Shown: piece by piece, positions 17,696 to 25,819 of the stretch
Layout: the number at the start of each line of letters is the position of its first letter
Position numbering within the stretch: the first letter of the stretch is position 1
From: Streptomyces guryensis
GTDB lineage: Bacteria; Actinomycetota; Actinomycetes; Streptomycetales; Streptomycetaceae
Length of the DNA: 64,000 bases
Direction of reading: 5' to 3'
Assembly: GCF_021261325.1 (NCBI RefSeq)
Contig: NZ_JAJSBI010000005.1
Span: 186,001 to 250,000, forward strand
Made by a program: the position numbers and the translations under genes
Notes under the pieces: model-generated
What the model was told of the DNA's origin: nothing
The model's input: only the letters and a program-made list of their open reading frames with translations
Databases searched by the model: none

Positions 17696-17806
17696 ATGCG
17701 CACATCGCTCATGTCCGCCCAGGAAGGAATGACCCCCTCTTCGAAGGACATGACGCTTCGTGCACTTGCTCAACCTCGGCATCCTCGCCCACGTCGACGC
17801 AGGTAA
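17696..17806 (+). CDS. Possible leader peptide of the ribosomal protection gene, 36 residues
   Basis: ATG 17696 has AGGAG 5 bases upstream, a better site than that of the resistance gene itself. The frame encodes MRTSLMSAQEGM to a basic tail ending HPRPRRRR and stops at TAA 17804-17806, 47 bases inside the next gene and in a different frame. Ribosome protection genes of the tet(M) type are known to have regulatory leader peptides, so drug-stalled ribosomes here could change access to the downstream GTG. No experiment is implied by the sequence alone. Confidence 0.4.
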   Translation: MRTSLMSAQEGMTPSSKDMTLRALAQPRHPRPRRRR

Positions 17807-19829
17807 GACCAGCCTGACCGAGCGGCTGCTGCACTCGGTCGGCGTGATCGACGAGCCCGGCCGTGTCGACGACGGGAACACCCGCACCGACACCCTCGCG
17901 CTGGAGCGGCGGCGCGGTATCACCATCAAGTCCGCCGTCGTCTCGTTCGCGATCGACGACGTGACGGTCAACCTCATCGACACCCCCGGCCACCCGGACT
18001 TCATCGCCGAGGTGGAGCGGGTGCTCGGGGTACTCGACGGCGCCGTACTCGTCGTCTCGGCCGTCGAGGGCGTCCAGGCACAGACCCGCGTCCTGATGCG
18101 GACGCTGCGGCGGCTGCGCATCCCGACCCTCCTGTTCGTCAACAAGATCGACCGCCGCGGAGCGCGGTACGAGGGCGTACTGCGCGAGATCTCCGAGCGG
18201 CTCACCCCGGCGGTCGTGCCGATGGGGACGGTCGACGGGCTCGGCACACCCGATGCCCGCTTTGTGCCCGGGCTCGCTCTGACGGCCCTCGACGTTCTCG
18301 CGGACCATGACGACGACTTGCTCGCCGCCTATGTGGAGGGCGGTGGTATGTCATATGGCGCGGGCGGTGGTACGTCGCATGGCGCCGCTGGTGGCATGTC
18401 ACATGGCACTGCCGGTGCCATGTTTCATGACCCCCTCCGCGCGGCTCTCACCACCCAGACCCGTCAGGCCCTCACCACCCAGACCCGCCAGACTCTCGTC
18501 CACCCCGTCCACTTCGGCTCAGCCATCACCGGCGCAGGCGTGAACGCCCTGGTCACCGGCATCAAAGAGCTCCTGCCGAGGGCGGACGGCGACCCCGACG
18601 GACCGGTGTCGGGCACCGTCTTCAAGGTCGAGCGGGGCCCGGCGGGGGAGAAGGTGGCGTACGCGCGCATGTTCTCCGGCACCCTCCGTACCCGCGACCG
18701 GATCCCCTTCGGCGAGGCCCGCAAGGAGGGAAGGGTCACCGGGATCAGTGTCTTCGAGCACGGCACCGACGTGCGGGCGGATGCCGTCCCCGCCGGGCGG
18801 ATCGCCAGGCTGTGGGGCCTGACCGACATCAGGATCGGCGACGCGCTCGGTGAACCCCCCAAGGCCCACGAGCGCTTCTTCGCCCCGCCCACGCTGGAGA
18901 CGGTGGTCGTCCCGGCCCCGGGCGCGGACACGGGGAAGCTCCGTCTCGCCCTCACCCAGCTCGCCGAACAGGACCCCTTGATCGACCTCCGCCACGACGA
19001 GGTACGTCAGGAGACCGCCGTGTCCCTCTACGGCGAGGTCCAGAAGGAGGTCGTCCAGGCCACGCTCGCCGAGGAGTTCGGCCTCGATGTCACCTTTCGG
19101 GAGACCACGGTCGTCTGTATCGAGCGGCCGTCAGGATCGGGGGCGGCGGTCGAGTTCAACAAGAAGGACCCGAACCCGTTCCTGGCCACCGTCGGCCTGC
19201 GTGTCGACCCCGCGCCGACCGGCTCGGGCGTGGAGTTCCGGCTGGAGGTGGAACTCGGCGCCATGCCGTACGCCTTCTTCAAGGCCGTCGAGGACACCGT
19301 CCGCGAGACCCTCGGCCAGGGGCTGCACGGCTGGAAGGTGACCGACTGCACGGTCGCCATGACCCACTGCGGCTACTCGCCCCGGCAGAGCCACGCCCAC
19401 CAGGGCTTCGACAAGAGCATGTCCAGCACCGGCCACGACTTCCGCTGCCTGACCCCGCTGGTCCTGGCCGAGGCGCTGCGCCGGGCGGGCACCCGGGTGT
19501 ACGAGCCGATGCACCGCTTCCGCCTCGAAGTCCCGGCCGACACGCTCGGTGCGCTGCTGCCGGTGCTCGCCGCGCTGCGGGCCGTACCGCAGACGACCGA
19601 GACGCAGGGTGCCGCCTGCGTCCTGGAGGGGGTGGTCCCGGTCGGCCGGGTGCACGAACTCGGACAGCGACTGCCCGGACTCACCCGCGGTGAGGGCGAG
19701 TTGGAGAGCGCTTTCGACCACTACGCACCGATCACTTACGGAACAGTTCCTGAACGTTCGCGCACCGACCACAACCCCCTCAACCGCAAGGAGTACCTGT
19801 TGAACTCCACACGTCGCATGGGGAGTTGA
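17760..19829 (+). CDS. TetM/OtrA-like ribosomal protection GTPase
   Basis: A 689-residue translational GTPase. Motifs: G1 AHVDAGKTSLTERLL (residues 10-24), RRRGITIKSAV (switch I), G3 LIDTPGHPDF, G4 VNKIDRRG. The C-terminal half follows elongation factor G domains III-V, ending TRRMGS. It is closest in style to OtrA of Streptomyces, which removes tetracycline from the ribosome. It is longer than OtrA because of repeats after the G domain (18339-18494). GTG 17760 has AAGGA 11 bases upstream. Resistance to tetracycline is inferred from family; a housekeeping role cannot be excluded. Confidence 0.85.
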   Translation: MHLLNLGILAHVDAGKTSLTERLLHSVGVIDEPGRVDDGNTRTDTLALERRRGITIKSAVVSFAIDDVTVNLIDTPGHPDFIAEVERVLGVLDGAVLVVSAVEGVQAQTRVLMRTLRRLRIPTLLFVNKIDRRGARYEGVLREISERLTPAVVPMGTVDGLGTPDARFVPGLALTALDVLADHDDDLLAAYVEGGGMSYGAGGGTSHGAAGGMSHGTAGAMFHDPLRAALTTQTRQALTTQTRQTLVHPVHFGSAITGAGVNALVTGIKELLPRADGDPDGPVSGTVFKVERGPAGEKVAYARMFSGTLRTRDRIPFGEARKEGRVTGISVFEHGTDVRADAVPAGRIARLWGLTDIRIGDALGEPPKAHERFFAPPTLETVVVPAPGADTGKLRLALTQLAEQDPLIDLRHDEVRQETAVSLYGEVQKEVVQATLAEEFGLDVTFRETTVVCIERPSGSGAAVEFNKKDPNPFLATVGLRVDPAPTGSGVEFRLEVELGAMPYAFFKAVEDTVRETLGQGLHGWKVTDCTVAMTHCGYSPRQSHAHQGFDKSMSSTGHDFRCLTPLVLAEALRRAGTRVYEPMHRFRLEVPADTLGALLPVLAALRAVPQTTETQGAACVLEGVVPVGRVHELGQRLPGLTRGEGELESAFDHYAPITYGTVPERSRTDHNPLNRKEYLLNSTRRMGS
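18339..18494 (+). repeat. In-frame 24-bp tandem repeats inside the GTPase gene
   Basis: Four 24-bp units (18339-18434) encode GGGMSYGA, GGGTSHGA, AGGMSHGT and the diverged AGAMFHDP. A few codons later a second 24-bp unit is present twice (18447-18470, 18471-18494), encoding LTTQTRQA and LTTQTRQT. Both lie between the G domain and domain II and preserve the reading frame. Confidence 0.85.
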
Positions 19830-19862
19830 GCGGGCCCGGGAGGGGGCGTGGCGAAAAACCTG

Positions 19863-19892
19863 ATACTTACTCAAGAGTCAGAAGTATTGACG
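19863..19892. promoter_or_regulatory. Operator-like inverted repeat and -35 box before the GH5 gene
   Basis: ATACTT (19863-19868) pairs with AAGTAT (19882-19887), with the inner pair ACTC/GAGT around AA. TTGACG at 19887-19892 is a good -35 box and overlaps the edge of the repeat; no -10 at normal spacing is evident. A repressor bound here would block transcription of the secreted glycosidase gene. Confidence 0.4.
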
Positions 19893-19922
19893 TTGTCAGG
19901 ACATCCCCGGACTGTAGTGAAC

Positions 19923-21779
19923 ATGCCGAATATCCGGACACGTCTGCTCCTCGTGCTGGTTGTCCTCTTCGGATCTCTGACGGTGGCGGGCGTGCCGTCC
20001 GCCACCGCCGCGACCCTTCCCGACTCCCTCTGGTTCGACGCGTCGCCGCTGACCGTGCAGAACGGCAGATTCGTCGACGGCAACGGCCGTGAGGTGGTGC
20101 TGCGCGGCTACAACGTCTCCGGCGAGACCAAGCTGGAGGAGAACAGCGGCCTGCCCTTCGCCTCGGTCGCCGACGCGAAGAAGTCCGCGACCGCGCTGCG
20201 CGCTCTCGGCGGCGGAAACTCGGTCCGCTTCCTGCTGTCCTGGGCACACGCCGAGCCCACCCGCGGTACGGTCGACACCGCCTACCTGGCCGCCGTCACC
20301 GCGCAGATGCAGGCCTTCCTCGACGCCGGCATCCGCGTCTACCCCGACTTCCACCAGGACCTCTACTCCCGCTACCTCTTCAACTCGGGCAGCTGGTACA
20401 CCGGTGACGGCGCCCCCAAGTGGGCGGTGACCGCGGGGAGTTACCCGCAGGAGTCCTGCGGCATCTGCCTCTTCTGGGGCCAGAACATCACCCAGAACCA
20501 GGCCGTGACCAAGGCGCAGTACGACTTCTGGCACAACAACTACGGAGTGCAGGACGCCTTCCTCGACACCGCCCAGAGGACCATGGCGTACGTCGGACAG
20601 CACCTGAGCGCCGCGGAGTTCGCAGGCGTCGTCGGCTTCGACCCCTACAACGAGCCCTACGCCGGCAGCTACGACTCCGGCCAGAGCAGCCGCAGTTGGG
20701 AGCAGGGCCTGCTGTGGCCCTTCTACCAGAAGTTCCGGGCCCGGATGGACGCGGCCGGCTGGCAGGACAAACCGGCCTTCGTGGAGCCGAACCTCTTCTG
20801 GAACGCCAACATCGACGCGCAGAAGCAGGAGGGCGGGCTGCTGGACGCCGGCACGCTCGGGCCGCGCTATGTCTTCAACACCCACTTCTACGATCAGAAG
20901 GCCATCTCCGGGGTCCTGATGTGGGGCAACGCGTCCGACGGGCAGTACGCGACGGACTTCGGGACGGTCCGCGACCGGGCATCGGCCGCGGGAACGGCTG
21001 CCGTGGTCAGCGAGTTCGGCCATCCGCTGTCCGGGAACGTGTCAGGCAAGGCCCCGACGGTCGACAAGGCGATGTATCAGGCCCTCGACTCCCGTCTGCC
21101 GGGCTCCGGTTGGTGGTCGAGTCCGGCCTCCTCCGGGCCGGTCCTCTCGGGAAACCAGTGGCAGTGGGACATCTACAACGGCCGCCACCACGAGCTGATG
21201 AACGACAACGCCGACAAGGTCCAGACCTCCGGTGACGCCTGGAACGACGAGGACCTCTCGGTCGCGAAACTCGACGACTCCGGCGCGGTGACACTCCGTC
21301 AGGACGCCCGGCTCCTAGACCGCGTCTACCCGAGTGCGACGGCCGGTACGGCGCTCGCCTTCACCTACGAGGACCGTTCACGCGACGGTTCGACGACCCT
21401 GACCTGGAACCCGGTGCCGAGTTCACTGCCGAACGTGTCCCAGTTGGTCGGCGCCGGCCAGTACGGGCTGCTCGTCTGGCGGTCGGGCAGCGGGACGGCG
21501 CCCACCGAACTGCATCTGCCCGCCTCCTTCCCGACCTCGACGACCACCGTGGTCTCCGACCTCGGCACGGTCTACGGTCCCCCGGCGTACACGTCGTCCA
21601 CGCCGGTTGCGGCGGCCCTCGAACCCGGAGGCACGGGCAGCCGGCGCCTCCTGCTCACCGACTCGGACTCCGGCGTCCTGCACTACGCGCTGGTGACGAA
21701 CGGCGCGACGGCACCGTCGGCGAGCCTGCTCAGCGCGGCCAAGGCCGAACTGTCGGCCTGGGCGGCGGCGCACTTCTGA
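19923..21779 (+). CDS. Secreted glycoside hydrolase family 5 enzyme
   Basis: A 618-residue secreted protein. The signal peptide is MPNIRTRLLLVLVVLFGSL to a cleavage near ATAA. The TIM-barrel has GREVVLRGYNVSG, ALGGGNSVRFLLSW, VYPDFHQDLYSR, the acid/base in VGFDPYNEPYAG and the nucleophile in AVVSEFGHPL. The DFHQD and DPYNEP pattern resembles the endoglycoceramidase-like branch of GH5. The last ~170 residues form a beta-rich C-terminal domain (TALAFTYEDRSRDGSTTLTW). Substrate: beta-glycan or glycolipid, not decidable by eye. ATG 19923 starts the signal peptide; GTG 19917 is an alternative. A stem-loop follows the stop. Confidence 0.87.
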   Translation: MPNIRTRLLLVLVVLFGSLTVAGVPSATAATLPDSLWFDASPLTVQNGRFVDGNGREVVLRGYNVSGETKLEENSGLPFASVADAKKSATALRALGGGNSVRFLLSWAHAEPTRGTVDTAYLAAVTAQMQAFLDAGIRVYPDFHQDLYSRYLFNSGSWYTGDGAPKWAVTAGSYPQESCGICLFWGQNITQNQAVTKAQYDFWHNNYGVQDAFLDTAQRTMAYVGQHLSAAEFAGVVGFDPYNEPYAGSYDSGQSSRSWEQGLLWPFYQKFRARMDAAGWQDKPAFVEPNLFWNANIDAQKQEGGLLDAGTLGPRYVFNTHFYDQKAISGVLMWGNASDGQYATDFGTVRDRASAAGTAAVVSEFGHPLSGNVSGKAPTVDKAMYQALDSRLPGSGWWSSPASSGPVLSGNQWQWDIYNGRHHELMNDNADKVQTSGDAWNDEDLSVAKLDDSGAVTLRQDARLLDRVYPSATAGTALAFTYEDRSRDGSTTLTWNPVPSSLPNVSQLVGAGQYGLLVWRSGSGTAPTELHLPASFPTSTTTVVSDLGTVYGPPAYTSSTPVAAALEPGGTGSRRLLLTDSDSGVLHYALVTNGATAPSASLLSAAKAELSAWAAAHF

Positions 21780-21787
21780 CGCGGGGA

Positions 21788-21843
21788 CTCGGGCGGGCCT
21801 GTCCGGGGATCCTCTCCGGCACGCCCGCCCGAGGCGCGGGGGG
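21788..21843 (+). terminator. Stem-loop terminator of the GH5 gene
   Basis: CTCGGGCGGGC (21788-21798) pairs perfectly with GCCCGCCCGAG (21833-21843), starting 8 bases after the stop, with a smaller CCGG/CCGG hairpin inside the loop. Confidence 0.65.
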
Positions 21844-21961
21844 CGGTGCGACTCGCCTCCCGCATGCGGGCGTACGCGTACACGCAGCCGGCCGGCGACA
21901 TGACCGGCCGCCGCCGGTGCGTCCGCATCTCGGACCTCCACCGGCACGGGACCGCACGGCA

Positions 21962-21991
21962 ACGGCGCCGGACCTCGTCGTCCGGCGCCGT
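21962..21991 (-). terminator. Stem-loop terminator of the beta-propeller gene
   Basis: A perfect 12-bp stem, ACGGCGCCGGAC (21962-21973) with GTCCGGCGCCGT (21980-21991), and a 6-base loop. It lies 11 bases beyond the stop of the leftward gene. Confidence 0.7.
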
Positions 21992-22002
21992 CCACGAAGA
22001 GG

Positions 22003-23250
22003 TCAGCCGGCCGACGGACCCGTCCAGTCGGCCTTCACATGGCCGAGCCGCACCCGCTGCGGATGGTCCCCGACCGGCACGGACGTGACCTTCTGCCCGG
22101 TCGCGAAGTCGATCGCCGTGACCTGGTCGGCGCCGCTCTCGGAGATGACGCAGTCCTTGCCGTCACCGCTGACGGTGGCCCAGTACGGGGTGGACGCCGT
22201 GATGAGCGAACCCTCCTGGAGGGTGGCCCGGTCGACGACGGTGGCGTAGTTGTCCATCGTCCCCGCGACGCACAGCTTGCTGCCGTCGGGGCTCATCGAG
22301 ATGCCGTGGTGGCGCGAGTCCAGCAGCCAGGTGGTGCGGTCGGTGCTGGTCGCCGGGTTCGCCGGCAGCGTCTTCACCCGGGTGATCTTGTCGGCGGCGA
22401 CGTCGTACTCCAGGAAGCCGTTGAAGAACGACACCTGGAAGTACATCTTCGACCAGTCGGGGGTGAAGGCCGCGGGTCGTACCGCGTCGGAGAAGTCCTT
22501 CAGACCGATCGCGTCCAGCCGGTCGCGCATGTCGATGGTCTTCACCGTCTTGTAGGTGGTGGCGTCGACGACGGTGATGTGGCGGTCACCCTTCGTCCAG
22601 TCCGCCGACGGGTCGTCGAGGGAGGTGGTGACCTCTCCGATCGACATGTTCCAGATGTACTTGCCGCCGTTGGTGAAGACGTTCTCGTGCGGCTTGTCCC
22701 CGGTGTCGAACTCGCCCAGTTCCTTGCCGGTGTTGATGTCCAGCACCTGCACCTTGTTGGCGGTGGACGCGGAGACCGCGACCTTGGTGCCGTCGGGGGA
22801 GACGGCCATGTGGTCGGCACGGTAACCGGCGACCGGGAAACGCCAGTTGATTCTGTCGGTGGCCAGGTCGATGGAGACGACGTCGGCGAAGCTGGGCCGG
22901 GAGACCACCACGGACGTGCCGTCGGGGGTGGAGTACATGTCGTCGGCGTACTGGTCGTGGCCCTGGCCGACCTGGTTGCGGACGGCCATGTAGTAGATCC
23001 ACTTGATGGGGTCGGCGTTGATCTCCGCGATGCGCTGTGCCTTGTCGGGAACGACATTGATCTCCCCGACCTTGGCGAAGTCGCCGGTCGCCTTCAGGAC
23101 GGTGGCGGTGCCGTCCCAGTTGTTGCCCACGAACAGCACGTCGCGCAGCGCTGCGGAGGAGTCCGCGGTGGCGGCGGTCGCGGGTGCGGTGACGGTCAGG
23201 ACGAGGGCGGCGGCTACGGAGCAGAAGTGCCTGGATCTGAAGGCAGGCAT
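22003..23250 (-). CDS. Secreted YncE-like beta-propeller protein
   Basis: A 415-residue protein. An N-terminal signal peptide (RSRHFCSVAAALVLTVTAP to ATAATA) is followed by repeated blades with the YncE/cytochrome-d1-like pattern: HMAVSPDGTKVAVSAS, VQVLDINTGKELGEF, HHGISMSPDGSKLCVAG, QVTAIDFATGQKV. Such extracytoplasmic propellers bind ligands or other proteins, or belong to quinone/haem amine dehydrogenases; no haem-binding CxxCH or catalytic site is seen, so no enzyme function is claimed. ATG 23250 has GAGGAGAG upstream. It is divergent from a TetR gene with perfect inverted repeats in the gap, so it is probably repressed by it. Confidence 0.8.
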   Translation of the reverse strand: MPAFRSRHFCSVAAALVLTVTAPATAATADSSAALRDVLFVGNNWDGTATVLKATGDFAKVGEINVVPDKAQRIAEINADPIKWIYYMAVRNQVGQGHDQYADDMYSTPDGTSVVVSRPSFADVVSIDLATDRINWRFPVAGYRADHMAVSPDGTKVAVSASTANKVQVLDINTGKELGEFDTGDKPHENVFTNGGKYIWNMSIGEVTTSLDDPSADWTKGDRHITVVDATTYKTVKTIDMRDRLDAIGLKDFSDAVRPAAFTPDWSKMYFQVSFFNGFLEYDVAADKITRVKTLPANPATSTDRTTWLLDSRHHGISMSPDGSKLCVAGTMDNYATVVDRATLQEGSLITASTPYWATVSGDGKDCVISESGADQVTAIDFATGQKVTSVPVGDHPQRVRLGHVKADWTGPSAG

Positions 23251-23307
23251 GAGTGCTCTCTCCTCTGTGGACGGGATGTGACGAGGGCATGCCAAAGAAA
23301 CGGGACT

Positions 23308-23354
23308 GAATCTGAAAACAAGCTCGTTCAGATTCCTACTTACTGGAAAGTAAG
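23308..23354. promoter_or_regulatory. Two inverted repeats between the propeller and tetR genes
   Basis: GAATCTGAA (23308-23316) and TTCAGATTC (23327-23335) form a perfect 9-bp inverted repeat with a 10-base spacer. Four bases on, CTTACT (23339-23344) and AGTAAG (23349-23354) form a second, perfect 6-bp repeat with spacer GGAA. Both lie in the A/T-rich divergent promoter region and are likely TetR sites. Confidence 0.6.
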
Positions 23355-23412
23355 GAAGAGGTGCCCTTCTCCACAAGACTGCGTACACGACAAAATTGGC
23401 GGAGCGGGCGAC

Positions 23413-24087
23413 ATGGGAGGCTCAGTGGCGGGAAGGCTCAAGGCGCCGACCGGGCGGTACGGCGGCAAGACCGCCGCGGAACGGCAGGCCGAGCGGCACC
23501 GGAGGTTCCTCGACGCCGGGCTCGAACTCTTCGGCGGCGACCCCGGCTACCGCGCGACCACGGTCGCGGCACTGAGCGAGGCCGCGGGCCTGTCCACCCG
23601 GCAGTTCTACGAGGAGTTCCGCACCCTTGAGGACGTGCTGGCCGCGCTGCACCTCCAGGTCAACGACTGGGCCGAGGAGGCCGTCCTGACCGCGTTCGCC
23701 GAGGCGCAGGGTCTCCCGCTGGCCGAGCGCGTCACCGCGATCTTCCGGGCCTACGCCGGGAACGTGACCGGCGATCCACGCCGGATCAGGATCACCTTCG
23801 TCGAGATCATCGGTGTGAGCCCACGCCTGGAGGAACAGCGCCTGGCCCGCCGCTCCCGCTGGGTGGACCTCATCTGCGCCGAGGCGGACGCGGCCGCCGC
23901 CCGGGGAGAGGCGGCCCCCCGCGACTACCGCATCGCCGCGACGGCCTTCATCGGCAGCGTCAACGGACTGCTCCACGACTGGAGCGCCGGCTGGGTGAAC
24001 GCGACGCTCGACGACGTGGTGGACGAACTGGTCCAGCAGCTGCTGGCGATCCTGCGTCCGCCGGGGTGGGCGACGGCACGCTCGTGA
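23413..24087 (+). CDS. TetR-family transcriptional regulator
   Basis: A 224-residue regulator. The N-terminal helix-turn-helix is RFLDAGLELFGGDPGYRATTVAALSEAAGLSTRQFYEEF (broken here by spacing: TTVAALSEAAGLSTRQFY is the DNA-reading part). The C-terminal ~140 residues are an all-helical ligand domain with no recognisable subclass. ATG 23413 has GGAG 8 bases upstream; GTG 23425 is possible. It is divergent from the secreted propeller gene and probably controls it through the repeats at 23308-23354. The inducer is unknown. Confidence 0.87.
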   Translation: MGGSVAGRLKAPTGRYGGKTAAERQAERHRRFLDAGLELFGGDPGYRATTVAALSEAAGLSTRQFYEEFRTLEDVLAALHLQVNDWAEEAVLTAFAEAQGLPLAERVTAIFRAYAGNVTGDPRRIRITFVEIIGVSPRLEEQRLARRSRWVDLICAEADAAAARGEAAPRDYRIAATAFIGSVNGLLHDWSAGWVNATLDDVVDELVQQLLAILRPPGWATARS

Positions 24088-24327
24088 TCGCGAGCGCTCA
24101 TGGCCTCTGACCCCCTGGGACGGGAGCCCCGGAGCGGCCGGGACCTGTGACGACGTCCGCCACGGATCGGCCGACGACACCCCCATGTCCTCCGCCGCTG
24201 CCCTTCTGACCACTCCGAGTCACCCCTCGAACGGCCCAGTGATACTGCGCCGGAGGAGGCGAGGGTGCGTGGGCGATGTGACCGTGGTGGAAGGCATGGG
24301 CGTGCACGCGGATGACGAGGAGGCGCG
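24088..24327. other. Gap before the hydrogenase operon
   Basis: 240 bp without a gene. It must hold the promoter of the rightward hydrogenase operon, but I see no convincing -35/-10 pair, operator or hairpin. The last bases carry a strong ribosome site (GAGGAGG) for the first gene. Confidence 0.5.
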
Positions 24328-25818
24328 ATGCCGGAGGGTTCGGTCGAGGGCGGCATGGCGTCCGTTGCCACGAGGGACGGGCCGGACCTGCCGGCGCGGC
24401 CCCGGAACGTCTTCGAGCAGTTGAGCGCCGTCGCCGACGCCGTCCTGTATGAGGGATACCTGCTCTATCCCTACCGTCGGTCGTCCGCCAAGAACCGCGT
24501 CCGCTGGCAGTTCGGGGTGCTTTTCCCCCGGGCCTGGGTGGAGCAGGACGGCCCGGTCGTACCAGGAGTCTCCGGCTCCGCCGACTCCTGGTACCAGCAG
24601 ACCGAGTGCCTGCTGAGGGTCCGAGAGCCCGGCGCGACACTGCGGGTGCGGCTCCGATACCTGCAACTGCAGCGCAAGCAGGTGGAGGAGACCGGCGAGA
24701 ACGGCGGCCGGCGCTCCGTCGAGTCACTGCGCACCGATGACGGCACGGTGCATCTGACCTTCGACGAGGCAGTGCCGTGCGAAACGGACATTGCGGTCCC
24801 ACTGGAGGACCTCCTTCAGGACGAACGCACTGTCTTCGCGGGGGCGGTGGCCGACACGGACATCGAGCCGCTGCCCTCAGGCGCCGGGCGCGTGGTGCGC
24901 CGTCGCGAGGAGGTACGCGCGAACGTCACCCTCGGCGCCGAGAGATTGGGGCAGAACCTCTGCCGTCTCCGCGTACGCACCACGAACACGGGACCTGAGC
25001 CGGACTCGCGGGCCCCCCGCGAGGAAGCGCTGCGTGGCGCGCTCATCGCCGCCCACACCCTCATCGGCGGTGACGGCGTCGAGTTCGTCTCGCTGATCGA
25101 TCCGCCCGAGGAGTTGCGCGCACATGCGGGCGCCTGCCGGAACGCATTCACGTTCCCGGTACTGGGTGGTGAACCCTGCACCTCCGGCGTCGGCGCCACG
25201 GGACACGTCCTGCTCTCCTCGCCGATCATCCTCCCCGACCATCCGCAGGTGGCCCCGGAGAGCCCGGGTGATCTGCACGACGCCGCCGAGATCGACGAGA
25301 TCCTCACGCTGCGCACGATGCTGCTGACGGACGAGGAGAAGCGCGAGGCGCGGGCCACCGACCCACGGGCCGCCGCGATCCTCGACCGGGTCGACACCAT
25401 GCCCCCGGAGGTCTTCGCGCGGCTGCACGGCGCCGTCCGCTCCCTCGCACCGGCCACCCCGCGGCCCCCGCTCATCGAACGCCCCACCTGGTGGCGGGAA
25501 GGTGCCGACGACGGCCTCTCCCCGTCCACCGACACGGTGCTCGTCGACGGCGTGCCCCTCGGCGGCGGCAGCCGGGTACGGCTCCGCCCCCGGGGACGGG
25601 GCGCCGACGCCCAGGACATGTTCCTGGCCGGGCGGACCGCCGAGGTGGCCGCCGTCCTCCACGACGTGGACGGCAGTGTGCACCTCGCCGTCACGCTCGA
25701 CGACGACCCCGCGGCCGAACTGCACAGCTGGTACGGCCGCTTCCACTACTTCCGGCCCGACGAACTCGAACCACTCCAGCCGACCGACTCCGACACCCCC
25801 CGCAGCGGAGGCCGTTGA
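24328..25818 (+). CDS. Conserved hydrogenase-associated protein of unknown function
   Basis: A 496-residue soluble protein with no signal peptide, membrane segment or metal motif I recognise. It begins ARPRNVFEQLSAVADAVLYEGYLLYPYR and reads as several beta-rich stretches. Near the middle are HVLLSSPIILPDHPQVAPE and SPGDLHDAAEIDEILTLRT. The C-terminal ~100 residues (GSRVRLRPRGRGADAQDMFLAGR, VAAVLHDVDGSVHLAVTLDDDP) look like a separate small beta domain. The stop is 1 base before the small-subunit start, so it is the first gene of the hydrogenase operon and presumably helps assembly or function. ATG 24328 has GAGGAGG 5 bases upstream. Confidence 0.75.
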   Translation: MPEGSVEGGMASVATRDGPDLPARPRNVFEQLSAVADAVLYEGYLLYPYRRSSAKNRVRWQFGVLFPRAWVEQDGPVVPGVSGSADSWYQQTECLLRVREPGATLRVRLRYLQLQRKQVEETGENGGRRSVESLRTDDGTVHLTFDEAVPCETDIAVPLEDLLQDERTVFAGAVADTDIEPLPSGAGRVVRRREEVRANVTLGAERLGQNLCRLRVRTTNTGPEPDSRAPREEALRGALIAAHTLIGGDGVEFVSLIDPPEELRAHAGACRNAFTFPVLGGEPCTSGVGATGHVLLSSPIILPDHPQVAPESPGDLHDAAEIDEILTLRTMLLTDEEKREARATDPRAAAILDRVDTMPPEVFARLHGAVRSLAPATPRPPLIERPTWWREGADDGLSPSTDTVLVDGVPLGGGSRVRLRPRGRGADAQDMFLAGRTAEVAAVLHDVDGSVHLAVTLDDDPAAELHSWYGRFHYFRPDELEPLQPTDSDTPRSGGR

Positions 25819-25819
25819 C

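Noticed and set aside
22039..23412. Long open frame leading into tetR
   Set aside because: It is antisense to the beta-propeller gene and has no family pattern. The TetR fold begins near 23413.
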